From: Anastatus disparis
Lineage: Eukaryota > Arthropoda > Insecta > Hymenoptera > Eupelmidae
Assembly: GCA_017163975.1 (NCBI GenBank)
Contig: JAFFSR010000251.1
Coordinates: forward strand, 992,001-1,056,000
Direction of reading: 5' to 3'
DNA: 64,000 nt
This document shows, in pieces, positions 38,601 to 47,564 of this stretch. Within the stretch, counting starts at the first letter, position 1, and each line of letters starts with the position of its first letter. Position numbers and translations under genes: made by a program. Under the pieces are notes generated by a model, which worked only from the letters and a program-made list of their open reading frames with translations, ran no database searches and was not told where the DNA came from.

Positions 38601-39609
38601 TAAAAGAAAATTATGAAATAAACTAACAAAACAATTCTGCCAGCTCATAAAATCTATTGTGAATGACAAGGTATAAAACTTTTTCTAACGATTTATCTTG
38701 TCTTGTAAAACTTTGAGAAAAGTATAGTCGAGAAATACAGCGTTGATGCAGACATAAGAGAGCCAACGATACTGTGCTCGATTAGCCGAGACGGCGCATT
38801 CTATATTATAGAGAGTTTCTCCTCTATACCAATCGCGTGATCCCCTCGGCGCCAGAACGTTTTACCCTTGTACGAGCTTGCCTCTGCGGTTCTTCCAAAG
38901 AAACTCTTCGTCTGGAATTCCCCTGCTTCTTTTTTCTATCTTTCAATCTTCGCTTTTTGGCTCCTCTCTCATTATTAACTTTCTTTGTTCGTTTATTCTT
39001 CTTTCTTTTCGTTCGTCTTGAGGTCAAAAAAAAGAGATGAAAATAAAATAAAAGAAGTATCGATTTTAAGTGATGCTAATTATTGATCATTGAAATTACT
39101 AATAACATTTTTTTATAATAATAAATAAATTTAAAAGATGTATCGAATCACTGTAAATTAAAATTTAACAAAAAGAAATCGTGTAAAATTAAAACATATG
39201 CTAATTTTTTATTTTTCTTTCTTCAGTCCATTAACTCCAGATCAAAGAAAACTCGAAAATGCAATTGTGATGTTTGAAATCAAAGATAAAGACTTTTTAA
39301 GAACAAAATTCATGGCCGAATGTTTTCTACCATTCAATGAAATTCCAGAATGTGATTCCAATGATGGATTTAGAGAGCTTGAACAGATTCATTTGAAATT
39401 TTCACGACCCACATCACAGAGTAAGTGATCAAACATTTCAAGTATTTTGTAATTATTTTAATTATTATCTACGTATTAATTAATGATTGCTAATTATATT
39501 TTTTTTTGTTTTAGGCTCAGAAGTTGTTAACGTTCTAGCGAGAAGAAAGGGAGATAATTTGGCATCAAACTTTGTATCGAAAATTCAATCAAAAATGCAT
39601 TCTAGTTAG
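16962..39609 (+). CDS. Munc13-4/BAIAP3-family protein (Unc-13-4B/staccato-like), 18 coding exons
   Basis: C2- and MHD-domain protein of the family that primes and docks secretory or lysosome-related vesicles with SNAREs at the plasma membrane in a Ca2+-dependent way; in fly tracheal cells staccato acts in fusion of lysosome-related organelles. Coding exons: 16962-17062, 17187-17243, 23022-23421, 30462-30626, 31130-31308, 31480-31524, 31610-31769, 32857-33383, 34378-34533, 34638-34775, 35151-35342, 35428-35719, 36930-37294, 37737-37926, 38009-38309, 38382-38505, 39227-39420, 39515-39609. All phases join; total 1226 residues (1207 without the second exon), close to human BAIAP3. Domains: acidic N-terminus 1-186; C2A ~243-390 with the family's long insert in Ca-loop 3; MHD1 ~640-780; MHD2 ~925-1045; C2B ~1060-1195. 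Both C2 domains keep paired Asp residues (DANGKSD and DFD; TDGKCD and DKD), so Ca2+ binding looks intact. Paralogue choice (Unc-13-4A or -4B) is inferred. Confidence 0.94.
17187..17243 (+). CDS. Unc13-family exon 2, 57-nt, possibly optional
   Basis: A 57-nt open stretch with acceptor TTTTACAG and donor CG|GTAAAT that encodes LLSVYLNNNLYNMPILYYR. It enters and leaves in phase 2, so it can be skipped cleanly: exon 1 then joins exon 3 as EAR-IQEEDGG, which reads more naturally. It may be a cassette exon or a chance open stretch. Confidence 0.45.
17244..23021 (+). other. Large intron (5.8 kb) of the Unc13-family gene
   Basis: Besides the AC microsatellite and AT-rich low-complexity sequence I see no second gene. 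Short open frames at 19411-19614 and on the minus strand at 21669-21890 have no recognisable content. The 3' end (AACAAG) is a poor splice acceptor, so the true border or an intervening exon should be treated with caution. Confidence 0.6.
17609..17677. repeat. (AC)n microsatellite, about 34 units
   Basis: An uninterrupted AC/CA run in the first large intron of the Unc13-family gene. Its length and purity suggest it is polymorphic. Confidence 0.97.
23022..23421 (+). CDS. Unc13-family exon 3 (acidic N-terminal region)
   Basis: Encodes IQEEDGGFFEKLGTRLVEKA and then a strongly acidic, probably disordered stretch with DEEEEA and DEENEDEEESEE blocks, ending QSVGLN before GTAAGT. The FFEKLG motif resembles the conserved segment before the first helical part of BAIAP3/Munc13-4 proteins. 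The left border is set by phase: AACAAG|G is the only AG that keeps frame after an in-frame TGA. Confidence 0.8.
26095..26223 (+). CDS. Candidate alternative first exon of the Unc13-family gene
   Basis: An open stretch from ATG (MATHLIIPVLGSRSIRGFAV, then a Lys cluster) to KSKKQP ending at CCG|GTGAGT, a good donor in phase 0, exactly the phase that exon 4 at 30462 needs. An initiator-like TTCAGTT lies at 26049-26055, 40 nt upstream. The resulting protein would swap the acidic N-terminus for a short basic one. No homologue of this peptide is known to me; it could be a chance match of ORF and donor. Confidence 0.3.
26286..26457. repeat. Inverted repeat, 45-bp perfect arms, 82-bp spacer
   Basis: Arms 26286-26330 and 26413-26457 are fully complementary over 45 bases. 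They begin and end CCCTGGTAGAAAATTG, and pairing goes on with one gap for about 13 more bases inward. No clear target-site duplication was found. It is either a young fold-back/MITE element or a hairpin able to give dsRNA from the intron. Confidence 0.95.
28299..28320. repeat. (TTC)n tract
   Basis: About seven TTC/TCT units inside a pyrimidine-rich stretch. Low-complexity intronic sequence. Confidence 0.8.
30462..30626 (+). CDS. Unc13-family exon 4
   Basis: Encodes IEELYTALLYITQHQIGFDV and on to ETRQME, the conserved helical segment just before C2A in BAIAP3/Munc13-4 proteins. Acceptor TTCTTTTAG, donor GTAATA, phase 0 on both sides. Confidence 0.92.
31130..31308 (+). CDS. Unc13-family exon 5 (C2A, first half)
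   Basis: Reads MHLNIEVIEAKELVPKDANG and KSDPFCVLYLES, the first strands and Ca-loop 1 of C2A, then TLTPAWQEHFEM. Acceptor TGATTGTAG; the donor AT|GTTAGC is weak but keeps the phase and restores the C2 fold with the next exon. Confidence 0.94.
31480..31524 (+). CDS. Unc13-family exon 6 (C2A micro-exon)
   Basis: A 45-nt exon coding SLENPENDVLFLEVW, the strand leading to Ca-loop 3 of C2A. Acceptor TATTTTTAG, donor TG|GTAAGC. Confidence 0.93.
31610..31769 (+). CDS. Unc13-family exon 7 (C2A loop 3 and insert)
   Basis: Starts DFDAAETVPEKMSKVKNVKG, giving the loop-3 Asp pair followed by the long basic insert typical of BAIAP3/Munc13-4 C2A domains, and ends NEFIGSCRIPLK. Acceptor TACAATAG; donor AAG|GTATCC, phase 0. 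Confidence 0.95.
31770..32856 (+). other. Intron with an imperfect fold-back region
   Basis: From 32190 to 32410 the sequence starts ACACTGAAAAAAATCACTAC and carries several short inverted matches, for example ATTTGCTCAATT with AATTTAGCAAAT. It looks like a decayed MITE-type element. The rest is AT-rich with nothing else visible. Confidence 0.4.
32857..33383 (+). CDS. Unc13-family exon 8 (end of C2A, start of MUN region)
   Basis: The largest exon (527 nt). It completes C2A with DIPVTGSIMWYALDKKNKSK and RRGLVKLKL, then enters the helical MUN region with HRNLLRVLLLHELES and WIEFSSIHQEHQLSF. Acceptor ATTTTGTAG, donor AG|GTGAGC. Confidence 0.96.
33384..34377 (+). other. Intron, nothing notable
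   Basis: One kilobase of AT-rich sequence with poly-T and GA-type low complexity; no gene or clear repeat seen. Confidence 0.6.
34378..34533 (+). CDS. Unc13-family exon 9
   Basis: Encodes MISVLSALEIPANANLFPSK and MYSWFPPEILDDD, part of the helical region. Acceptor TTTCTTTCAG, donor CG|GTAAAT. Confidence 0.93.
34638..34775 (+). CDS. Unc13-family exon 10
   Basis: Encodes FDYIVANNNLEGDTDEEALK and a long helix ending EIYEKLFIK. The acceptor ATGATTCAAG is weak in pyrimidines but phase and homology support it; donor AA|GTACGT. Confidence 0.9.
35151..35342 (+). CDS. Unc13-family exon 11 (MHD1 start)
   Basis: Encodes FPYTKTLYIMYEKRVSDLCM and VELYLAIQRFA-type helices (LFELYLAIQRFA) that open the first Munc13 homology domain. 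Acceptor TTTTTTCACAG, donor GC|GTAAGT. Confidence 0.94.
35428..35719 (+). CDS. Unc13-family exon 12 (MHD1)
   Basis: Encodes YYDWFRAGVAHWLEIAVYKA, the conserved core of MHD1, followed by YSSSAVDTLTIFYQIKVFWT and AYAFIAKIVD. Acceptor ATATTACAG, donor GAT|GTAAGT, phase 0. Confidence 0.96.
35720..36929 (+). other. Intron, nothing notable
   Basis: AT-rich intron of 1.2 kb; no gene, strong repeat or RNA recognised. Confidence 0.6.
36930..37294 (+). CDS. Unc13-family exon 13
   Basis: Begins DICKCCIAYVDKMSQKAEQV, completing MHD1, followed by a Gln/Asn-rich linker, FDVSVAWCYAINNIDYIRTS and further helices to KKMAPAMAR. Acceptor TGGTTTCAG, donor AG|GTAAAA. Confidence 0.95.
37737..37926 (+). CDS. Unc13-family exon 14 (MHD2)
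   Basis: Encodes YLMEGAELSDTTSNSMDRLM, LDSNLITLHNNL and FQRILKVIWEIMAEILNQLV, the characteristic MHD2 helices. Acceptor TTTATTTAG, donor GAG|GTGATC. Confidence 0.95.
38009..38309 (+). CDS. Unc13-family exon 15 (MHD2 end, C2B start)
   Basis: Encodes YYSNLHKTLHTLIQFFNLGA, LIHRYYIDRLKEQ at the end of MHD2, then PYGLLTVKAYFYNDLLNILI, the first strands of C2B. Acceptor TTCAACAG, donor G|GTAGTT, phase 1. Confidence 0.95.
38382..38505 (+). CDS. Unc13-family exon 16 (C2B)
   Basis: Encodes KCDTYVKIRLFPEDVFIGMK and QFPLYDESFS, Ca-loop 1 and the next strands of C2B. Acceptor TATTTTAG, donor AT|GTGAGT. Confidence 0.95.
38506..39226 (+). other. Intron, low-complexity
   Basis: A pyrimidine-rich, less AT-rich patch at 38820-39030 makes overlapping open frames on both strands, rich in Arg/Lys on one side and Phe/Leu on the other. 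These are composition effects, not genes. Confidence 0.6.
39227..39420 (+). CDS. Unc13-family exon 17 (C2B end)
   Basis: Encodes PLTPDQRKLENAIVMFEIKD and KDFLRTKFMAECFLPFNEIP, strand and Ca-loop 3 of C2B with the DKD pair. Acceptor TTTCTTCAG, donor A|GTAAGT. Confidence 0.95.
39515..39609 (+). CDS. Unc13-family last exon
   Basis: Encodes SEVVNVLARRKGDNLASNFV and a short basic tail to SKMHSS, with TAG at 39607-39609. Acceptor TTTTGTTTTAG. Confidence 0.93.
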
Positions 39610-39831
39610 AAACATGTTAAAAATGTCAATTGTATAATGTTTTGATATTGTAAAGAGAAGCATGTAAAAATGTTGAACCTATAATCTGTTACGAATATTT
39701 AATCTTTTTTATAATAATAATATTGCAAAATAATAACGTTTTTACATGTTTCCTAACGGAATAGAAATTTTTTTTTTTAATTTATCGAAGTACTAAGATC
39801 AAAGTTTAACGATTTTTATGAAATTATTCCT

Positions 39832-39971
39832 GTGATATTGAAAGTGCAGAAAGCGATTGTCTTGAATTCTCGTCATTTATTATTATATATTAATTTATTA
39901 ATTTATTATTATTATTAGAATAAAAATATATGTAATACATTAAATATAATTCAATTGATATTAATATGAAG
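39832..39971 (+). repeat. Direct repeat, left copy (about 140 bp)
   Basis: Matches 42497-42634 at roughly 85% identity by eye, with the shared words TTGAATTCTCGTCATTTATT, TATTAATTTATTAATTTATT and GTAATACATTAAATATAAT. It carries the AATAAA that probably ends the Unc13-family transcript. Similarity fades on both sides. Confidence 0.9.
39919..39924 (+). terminator. Polyadenylation signal candidate of the Unc13-family gene
   Basis: First AATAAA after the stop codon, 310 nt downstream, inside the left copy of the direct repeat. A second AATAAA (42582-42587) lies at the same place in the right copy. Confidence 0.5.
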
Positions 39972-41009
39972 CATTCAATAATTATTATAATTTTGTAGTT
40001 TTTGTATACTCAAATTTTTTTTCGCATTTACTATTAATTTCAGGTTATATTTAATTTTAGATATCCACGAATCCATTCGCGTCAAATTAGTTCATAAAAT
40101 GTATGAATTTACAAATATTTTATTTTAGAAATTTCTAGTTTATTATTAACAACTTAATCTTTTATTCAACACATCAAAATTTTTTAAATCTTTGGCTAAT
40201 TGCTTTTACTTTATGTCGGTGATTTTAAAAGTTAGTTTTTAAATTCAACGTAGCATCTTTTGACCTAACACAATTTGGAAAATCAAATATTGTTATTTTT
40301 ATGCTATACGAAAAAATATAATGAAATCCAATAAACTAATTTAAAAAGATCAAATTTAAATACATAAGAGATTATTAAACAAATTATCCAAATGGTAAAA
40401 GTATTATACTCAACAGTATCAGAAATGTTCAGTTTATTTTCGAAATTCAACCTGTTCATTTCATACTCCAATCTTCATTTCCGATTCAACTTATTTTGTT
40501 CAGCCTTCTTTCAAGTGTTATTTATACACTTAGTTATATTTTTTATGTTCATAAACAGATTGCGACAGAGTTCGATTTTAAAGATATTGTGATTACTTCT
40601 ACAGTGTTATGGCTATGTAATTTATAATTTTTTGCCAAATAAAAAAACTTATTCAATTCGATATTGTGATTACCTTATTATTTTGTCAAAAATATTGTAT
40701 TTTATTCTAATTTAATTTTTAATTCATTTTCGAAATAAAATTAATTTTGGCGCGACCGATATAAAATTATTAATATTACTGAATTTTTATTTTTGAGTCT
40801 TTTCCTTTCATATTTATTAAGAACTTTGAGCATTAATAATAAGTAACAATAAATAATTTACAATAATATTATTTTGGAAAGGTGAGAATAATAATTTTAT
40901 TATTCTGCACGTTTTTTTTCTTTCTATAGATAAGGAAAATTTTCTTTCAACCCAGGTCAAAACCTTCAATTTTGAATGTTAACCGTCGTCATAAAGGCCG
41001 AACAGCTAC

Positions 41010-41237
41010 ATGAAAATGTATGTGTTGCTATTAAAAAAAGAGAAACTTTCAGATTACCTAACGTATTATGACTTTATAGCAAAGAATATTCACGAGCTAT
41101 CAAAATATGTTGATAATAAAAGTGTTAAAAAAGCATTTAAGAATAAATACAAATTCACATGTATGTTTCCAATTTATAATGAAATATTATGGAGACATTT
41201 TAAGGAAGCTACGGAAGAAAAGAAGAAAAAGACATGA
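41010..41237 (+). CDS. Unassigned small ORF, 75 codons, possibly a gene remnant
   Basis: Open frame with MKMYVLLLKKEKLSDYLTYY, DFIAKNIHELSKYVDNKSVK and a Lys-rich end. Its residue mix is more protein-like than most AT-driven frames nearby, and an acceptor-like CTTTCAG lies at 41047-41053, so it may be a decayed exon. I do not recognise a family and no start context or partner exon is convincing. Confidence 0.2.
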   Translation: MKMYVLLLKKEKLSDYLTYYDFIAKNIHELSKYVDNKSVKKAFKNKYKFTCMFPIYNEILWRHFKEATEEKKKKT

Positions 41238-41378
41238 AAAATATAGTTCAAGCTTTTCTGGCAGTTAGGTCACAAAATAATAAGTGAAGTCCATATTTTA
41301 TCATCAAAACAATTTTTATCCTTTACATAAAATTATTTTATATTATATCTACATTTCATGAAAAAAACTAAGGTGTAA

Positions 41379-41582
41379 TCAAATCCTTTCGAAATAGTAC
41401 TTGTAGAATACAAAAACATAATTTTTTCCAAAAATTATAGCGTGATAAAGATTGGACCGAATTTCAGCTTTTATTATTAATTAATGTTTTGAAAATAAAA
41501 TTCAAGCCCAATCTTTATTACACCATAATTTTGAAAAAAATGTTTTTATATTCTATAAGAGCTGTTTCGAAAGGATTTGAGC
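41379..41582. repeat. Inverted repeat, ~78-bp imperfect arms, ~45-bp spacer
   Basis: Left arm 41379-41459 and right arm 41503-41582 pair with about 80-85% identity by eye, including CAAATCCTTTCGAAA at the outer ends and AATAAAGATTGG-type sequence at the inner ends. A fold-back element or long hairpin near the 3' end of the Unc13-family gene. Confidence 0.88.
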
Positions 41583-42496
41583 TCAGCTTTAATTTAAAAA
41601 AAAGTTTCATGCTTCTAAGTATCAATGCTAAAGAACTATAAGCGTTTGAAAATCTAGTAACTTTTTTAGTGATTTTCTTTAATTGCCTGTAACTAGGGAA
41701 ATATTGAGCGTTAGGATCTAAAATTCTGTTTCCTTTCATATTTTGACATCTGAAAACTTATCCCAAGGTTTGAGCAAAATCTGTGATCCGGAGGTCTGAT
41801 ACTCTCCTAGATAGTAAAAGAGTGTGATGCTATCACAGAACTAATATATATACATGCACCAATATTTTTTTATATTATATAGCTTTTTAGTCTTATAAGC
41901 TATAGTTACGAACTCTTTACAGTAAGTAATTGATAATGTATAAACATGTTTCTATTTGATAATTTTGTTATTTTCGTTAAGAAGTAGATATTTGTCACTA
42001 GTAATTTAATCAATGAACTCAAATTTCATGAATTATTGAAGAATAAAAAAAATAAAAATAGAAAATTAATAAATGGTTTGTATTAATATATGTAAATTTT
42101 AATAATAAATGTTGTATGAAATATGTATCCTTTGTGAAAAATTGATGACTATTTTTATTGTTGCCAATGAATTCAGGATGTCATGAGATGGATAAAACTG
42201 AAAAGAAACTTTATATTGCAAACTCTTTAAATATTTTTCAAGTATAAATCAGTCGCGTGCAAGTATAAATTTAGCACAAAATAAAAAATGTAAATATCAT
42301 AAAGTTTGAAAATCAAATTGATGGTTGAATGTCTTTTAGGATTCAGCAAAATTAAAAAAAAAAGTTTTGTCACAATGGATTTTAATAAGCTTAAACAAAT
42401 CAAATTAAAGGTTTAGAAATACTTTGAAAAATTAATTGAATATGATTTTGATAATTCAAATGATAAAATAAAATGTATTTCATGAAAATTACTCTT

Positions 42497-42634
42497 GTGA
42501 TATTAAAAGTCCAGCAAAACGATTATTTTGAATTCTCGTCATTTATTATTAGATATTAATTTATTAATTTATTATTAATAGAATAAAAAATGACAAGTAA
42601 TACATTAAATATAATCTAATTAACATTAATCTGA
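42497..42634 (+). repeat. Direct repeat, right copy (about 140 bp)
   Basis: Second copy of the segment at 39832-39971, 2.66 kb downstream. It includes an AATAAA at 42582-42587. Either a segmental duplication of the 3' end or two copies of a dispersed repeat. Confidence 0.9.
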
Positions 42635-44000
42635 TGTCTTTTTTTTCTAACCCTGATTTGCCATACTTTTTTTTTGCTAGGCGCTTTCGGACATTACAGT
42701 AAAATTGGTTTATTTCTTTATTTTATTTAACTTTATTTTTTTTCTTAATTTTGCTAAATTTTCCACACGAAAATTGACAGCGATTAAAACTTGCAATCAA
42801 TTCCTTCGCAGAAAATCATTTATTGTTGCATATTTTTATATTTATTTTTTTTCATATATATTTCTTTATTTTTAAAAATTTATTTTTTATACAATTATCC
42901 TGGCCGGTGTGTGTGTTTAGGTAAAGTTGAGCTTGAATGAATACATTATAGCCGTTTAATAGGGGTTTATTAATTCGAATAAAAAATTTATCTATATACC
43001 ATTGAGGCATGAAGCACACGTGACAATTTTTTCTTTCGTATCTTTATTTTTTTTTCTTTTAACCGAAGCACCCACTAAGGAAGACCTACATTCATTTGTT
43101 AACTTTTTTTTTTCTTCGACAAAAATTTATAAAGCACACCCTACACCAAAAGCGAAGGTGACATTTATTATTATTTTTTTTTTCGATAATTAGTATGTTT
43201 TTTTCTCTAATTTTTTATAAATCTACTGTAACCACAGGTGCTTCAACTAGATTGATTCGAGGTTTTTTTTTATTTTAGCAGATTCCTTTTTTGCTCAGCC
43301 TCGATGAAGAGACACATATACTTTTTTTTTTTTTTTTTATTACAAAAATTAAAAAGTCAATGCTATTTATTTCGGTTATGACGCACGATTACTTTTTTTT
43401 CTATGTCATATTGCATTGCTTTGACAGTCGCTGAGAAAGTTGAAACATTTTCAATATACTTAACTAAAAGAACATCGCGTAATCTCATAAATACTGAACT
43501 GTTTAAAAGTAAGGTACGTTAAATAATTTCGTCAGTGTTTTAGAAAAGTATTTCAGATACTATAAATATTTTTGAAACGATGACTTTTGTAAAAACATTT
43601 AACTGTTAATAGAAAATTTAACTCTTACCACAATGTTTAAAAATGATTATGAAGTAAATAAAATGAAACAATTAAAAAACTTCCAAAAAAAATAAAAAAA
43701 CCAATATTATTATTACATTTACCGCCTGAAAAATCAACAACGAAATTATTCAACGTCGCACATTAAAAATGAATATTGTCTCTTATATACGCAAAAAAAG
43801 TCGCTCTACGGGTTGTTCCGCCGAGCTTTAAAAAAAATGGAACATTTGTATTTGTATGTGACAACTTAAAAAAAAGACACTCAAAGTAAATATTTAAAAT
43901 ACAACTTAAAGTGTATAGGTAAAATAAAATCGTATTCTTTTTTTTTTTCTTATACATCAACATAATACGCTGTGGGCATATAGTCAATACAATATAATAA

Positions 44001-44042
44001 TATTAATAATAAAAATAATAATAATAATAAAAATAATATATA
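44001..44042. repeat. Imperfect (AAT)n tract
   Basis: AATAATAAT units with AAAAT interruptions in the probable slit 3' UTR region. Confidence 0.7.
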
Positions 44043-47000
44043 TTCGTTTTTTTTTCAATAATAATTACAAATTACAAGCGAAATCTTATTGCTTAAATAA
44101 TAAATACATGCGTGGGTCAACCGTTTATTTATTTAACTTTATTTTTCTTGTTTAATTATTTTTATACTTCTTATATACGTCTATTTTTAATCTGCCATTG
44201 TTCTGTTATTTCATTTTCTCTTTAAATATTTAGCACGGGTGAGAGTGAGCGCGCGCCCGCGTACTATTTATTATCGAAGAAAAAAAAATTTTCTTTTCTA
44301 GCGACAGTATAAGCCTTTTTTTAATCTTATTTTTTTTTTTCTTATAACTTTTCACGTCAAATATCAAAGTACTATCGTTTATGTCAAGTGTAAAGTTCTC
44401 GCGAGCGCGCGCTCATAATCGGGTAATACAATTATTGCGTTAAAATTTTAGTTTTACATTACATGCAATACTAACTGACGTTTCCATTTTCTTTATTATT
44501 ATTATATATCAAACGGTTCATTTTTTTTTTTTTTTTTTTGTTTTTTTAAATCTGCTTTAACATACTTGTACTGTAGACACTTTTATTATTACTATACTTT
44601 GTTTTATTTGTATTTATTCTTCTTGAGTACGTTTCATGATGGGTTTATCGCATTATGCGCGCAAAAAAGCGTCGTCGATTATATATTTGTTATTTTTTTT
44701 TTTTCATTTTTTTTTTGTTTATGTACAAGGATGCCAGACGAATTCTCGCACTTTTATTTTTCTTTATTAAATATAATATATATATATATTTATATTTTTT
44801 ATTCGTTATCGCGAAATCCACATAATACGTTATAATAAATCTGGTTACGTAGACGGCGATTTTTATTTATTCATTATCATACGGGAACAGGACATCGATT
44901 GCACCGTTAAAAGCAATTTTTATAAAAAAATGAATCAAGCGATGATAATTTTTATTGTAAAATTAGATGTTCTCGGAAAAGAAAGGAAAAAAAATGAAGT
45001 TAATGAGTCTCTCTTAATTTTTGACATGCGCGTCAAAAATAATAAGACTTGCTCTAAATTTCTCTTTGAATATGAATAAAGTATGGTTGTATGGTAATCG
45101 AAACGGCTAAAACTTCATATATATGACCCCTTTGCATTTATTAAATTTAGCTGCAGCGCGTCATGAATATGCTTTTCTTAAATCATCCACGAAAAAAGGG
45201 GGGAAGGCGAGAAGGGAGAAAATTATCGTATATAACATAACGAAATCCCCTTTAGTTATACATTGTAAAGTTATCTCGGTATATATATTTCTCTCGCTCT
45301 TTGGCAAGAAGAACTTTATGCAACATTTTTTTGATTATGCAAAGTTTAGCTTTCGCGTTATATGAATCTAGTTTAGATTTATTTCAGAAACATACAGATA
45401 TGACTCGCTGAGAGCGAGAGGAAACTTTACTTGTTACACGCTCAAAAACTTTAACTTCAAAACGAACTTTAAGTCTTACTTGCTTTAATAACATTACAAT
45501 GTAGAACAATAATATTTACTGCAAAGGTAATAAAAAATCACGAAAATAATATTCTTTTTTCTTTAAATTATCATCAATTCAGCTTGATTATAAAAAGACT
45601 TTTAGCAGTGCGCATTAATCGAGTGTGAGGATAAAAATGGGATGAAAAAGGTATGGGGGAAGGAGACAGGCAGCTCGATAATCCATCTGTCATTATATTC
45701 CCTTGTCATGTAATAACGCGGCGCGCGGGAGACTGTCAGATATAACGAGGAATCGCTTTTTTTTAAATATAATTTTCTTCTTTTTCTTTTCACGATGCTT
45801 AGCACATTAATACGAGCTTTTGTCTTTTGCAAAAAGGAGGGAGAGAGAATATCTTAGAACCTCCTCTAGGGGGAGGATTAAATAGTAAATCGTTTATAAT
45901 ATATGTATATGTGGTAATGTAACGGCAAAGTACACGCGCGTAAACTTTATTTTTTCTTTTCATTTTTTTTTTTTTTGTTGTTGTTCTTGTTGTTCGTATA
46001 AAAAACTATGGGAGTTTTGCTACGTGTGTATAATTATATATACCGATAGGCTGCCGTCGCACGCAAAGCGCAACACGGCTTCCGTCCATTAAAGACAGGC
46101 GCAAGTTTTTTCATTTTTTTTTTTTTCTTGTTTTAGTTTTTTTTTTTTTTTTTCCTATATAGTTTAGTCGTTACACGATTTACAACATGTGACGCCAGAG
46201 TACGGGATTTATTCTTTCATTTTATAACAGTTACTGAATTTTTCGAATTAATTATTTTTAGATCCATCAATCAAGCAATTTTAAATCCTGAGAGAATAAA
46301 ATTTTAACTTTTTTTTTTTCTTCAAAACATCAATTTTGAAATTTAATTTCCATTTTGTATAATGTAAAATTAATTAATTTTTAATTGTACAAGGTTCAAT
46401 TTTAATTAAATGGTAACAAAGAGCACACTATTTTTTTTTTTTTATAAAATATTAATTATATTACATTAAAAATTATATTTAAAACAGGTACAATAATAAA
46501 AGTGAGTTTTAATTAAAAAAATACTTTTAAAAATTTAACTTTGCAAATATATTTAAAAATTAACGTAATTTATCGATAAAAATAGTATTCATACTACCTG
46601 GTTCTTTGTCTCTCTATCTCTCTCAGTCTATATTATCATATTATTGTCTCTATTAAGAGAATCGTCGTGCTACTTGATTTCAACTAACTTGTTTTGCCAC
46701 TCAGTAATTGTCATCAAACAATATCCGCACCATTAAAATACGCATGAGTTTTAAAGTCCGTTAAATATATATATATTTTTGTATATGGCCCGTTCAACTT
46801 TAATACGAAATTTCTCCCTATCTATATCTTTTATACGTTACAATTTTTTCAGTCGATTATTCTACTATGCTCGAAAAAGCATTGAAAAGAAAAAAAAGTC
46901 TAAGAAAAGTCCATTTTATTGTTCATTCGTTTAAAGAATTTGCATCGGTAGAAAAAGGTGTCGCGCCCATCGCAATCGTCGTCATCGTCATCGGGGTTTA

Positions 47001-47128
47001 ATCCTAACAAGCACAGAAAAAACACGCATACAGAAAAGGGAAGAGTTTTTCTTTATTTTAAGTATAAAGAGGGAAATAGAGAGGGGAATGATGGAAGGAG
47101 GATTTATAAACCGTTGCTAATGCGCGTG

Positions 47129-47149
47129 TATATATATATATATATATAT
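47129..47149. repeat. (TA)n tract
   Basis: About ten TA units just downstream of the slit stop in the slit sense. Confidence 0.85.
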
Positions 47150-47341
47150 CGAGCCATAAGGGAATTTGCGCGCGTCTACGTTTTCCGTCTCGGGGTTGTG
47201 TATATATAGTGTGCTAAAGCGCGAGAAACTTGGGTTTAATAATATGGATGTACGCGCTCGTTGTCTTTAGTTTCTTCTTCTTCTTTCTTCATCACTTGGC
47301 TTTTCTCATTCTCTTCCTTGTTCTCTCTTCGTTCCTTTGGG

Positions 47342-47356
47342 GCGCGCGCGCGCGCG
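47342..47356. repeat. (CG)n tract
   Basis: About seven CG units in an otherwise AT-rich genome, 120 bases beyond the slit stop in the slit sense. It could form Z-DNA or a hairpin. Confidence 0.85.
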
Positions 47357-47477
47357 AGAATTCCTGTGTATGTATACATATATAAACGCTCTTTGCTTTC
47401 TACGTGTAGTAATACCATGGGACAAGATCAAGAGATGCTGCTGCTGCATACGTGTTAAGCTTAAAGGTTCTCCTCGA

Positions 47478-47564
47478 TTAGTAACACTTGCGGGTACACG
47501 TGCATTTACGCACTAAGTCCACATCCTTGGTGTAGCGGGTGCCGTCGTTACAAATTAAACGAAT
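47478..47564 (-). CDS. slit last exon (end of cystine knot, stop)
   Basis: Encodes [20 protein letters not shown] then CTCTRKCY and TAA at 47480-47478. The CxC...C ending is diagnostic for the slit C-terminal cystine knot. Acceptor TTATTCCAG. Confidence 0.97.
   Translation of the reverse strand: MRLICNDGTRYTKDVDLVRKCTCTRKCY

Larger units (their letters stand above)
39610..47477. other. Region between the convergent Unc13-family and slit genes
   Basis: The left part is Unc13 3' UTR; the right part is probably a long slit 3' UTR (inferred, on the minus strand). It contains the direct repeats, the inverted repeat at 41379-41582, and an unassigned ORF at 41010-41237. From about 42640 to 46450 there are many T8-T20 runs on the plus strand, that is, A runs in the slit sense. 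CpG-rich patches lie near 44230, 45600-46100 and 46930-47440. Confidence 0.5.

Noticed and set aside
38824..39040. Arg/Lys-rich frame (minus) and Phe-rich frame (plus)
   Set aside because: Mirror products of a pyrimidine-rich intron segment within the Unc13-family gene.
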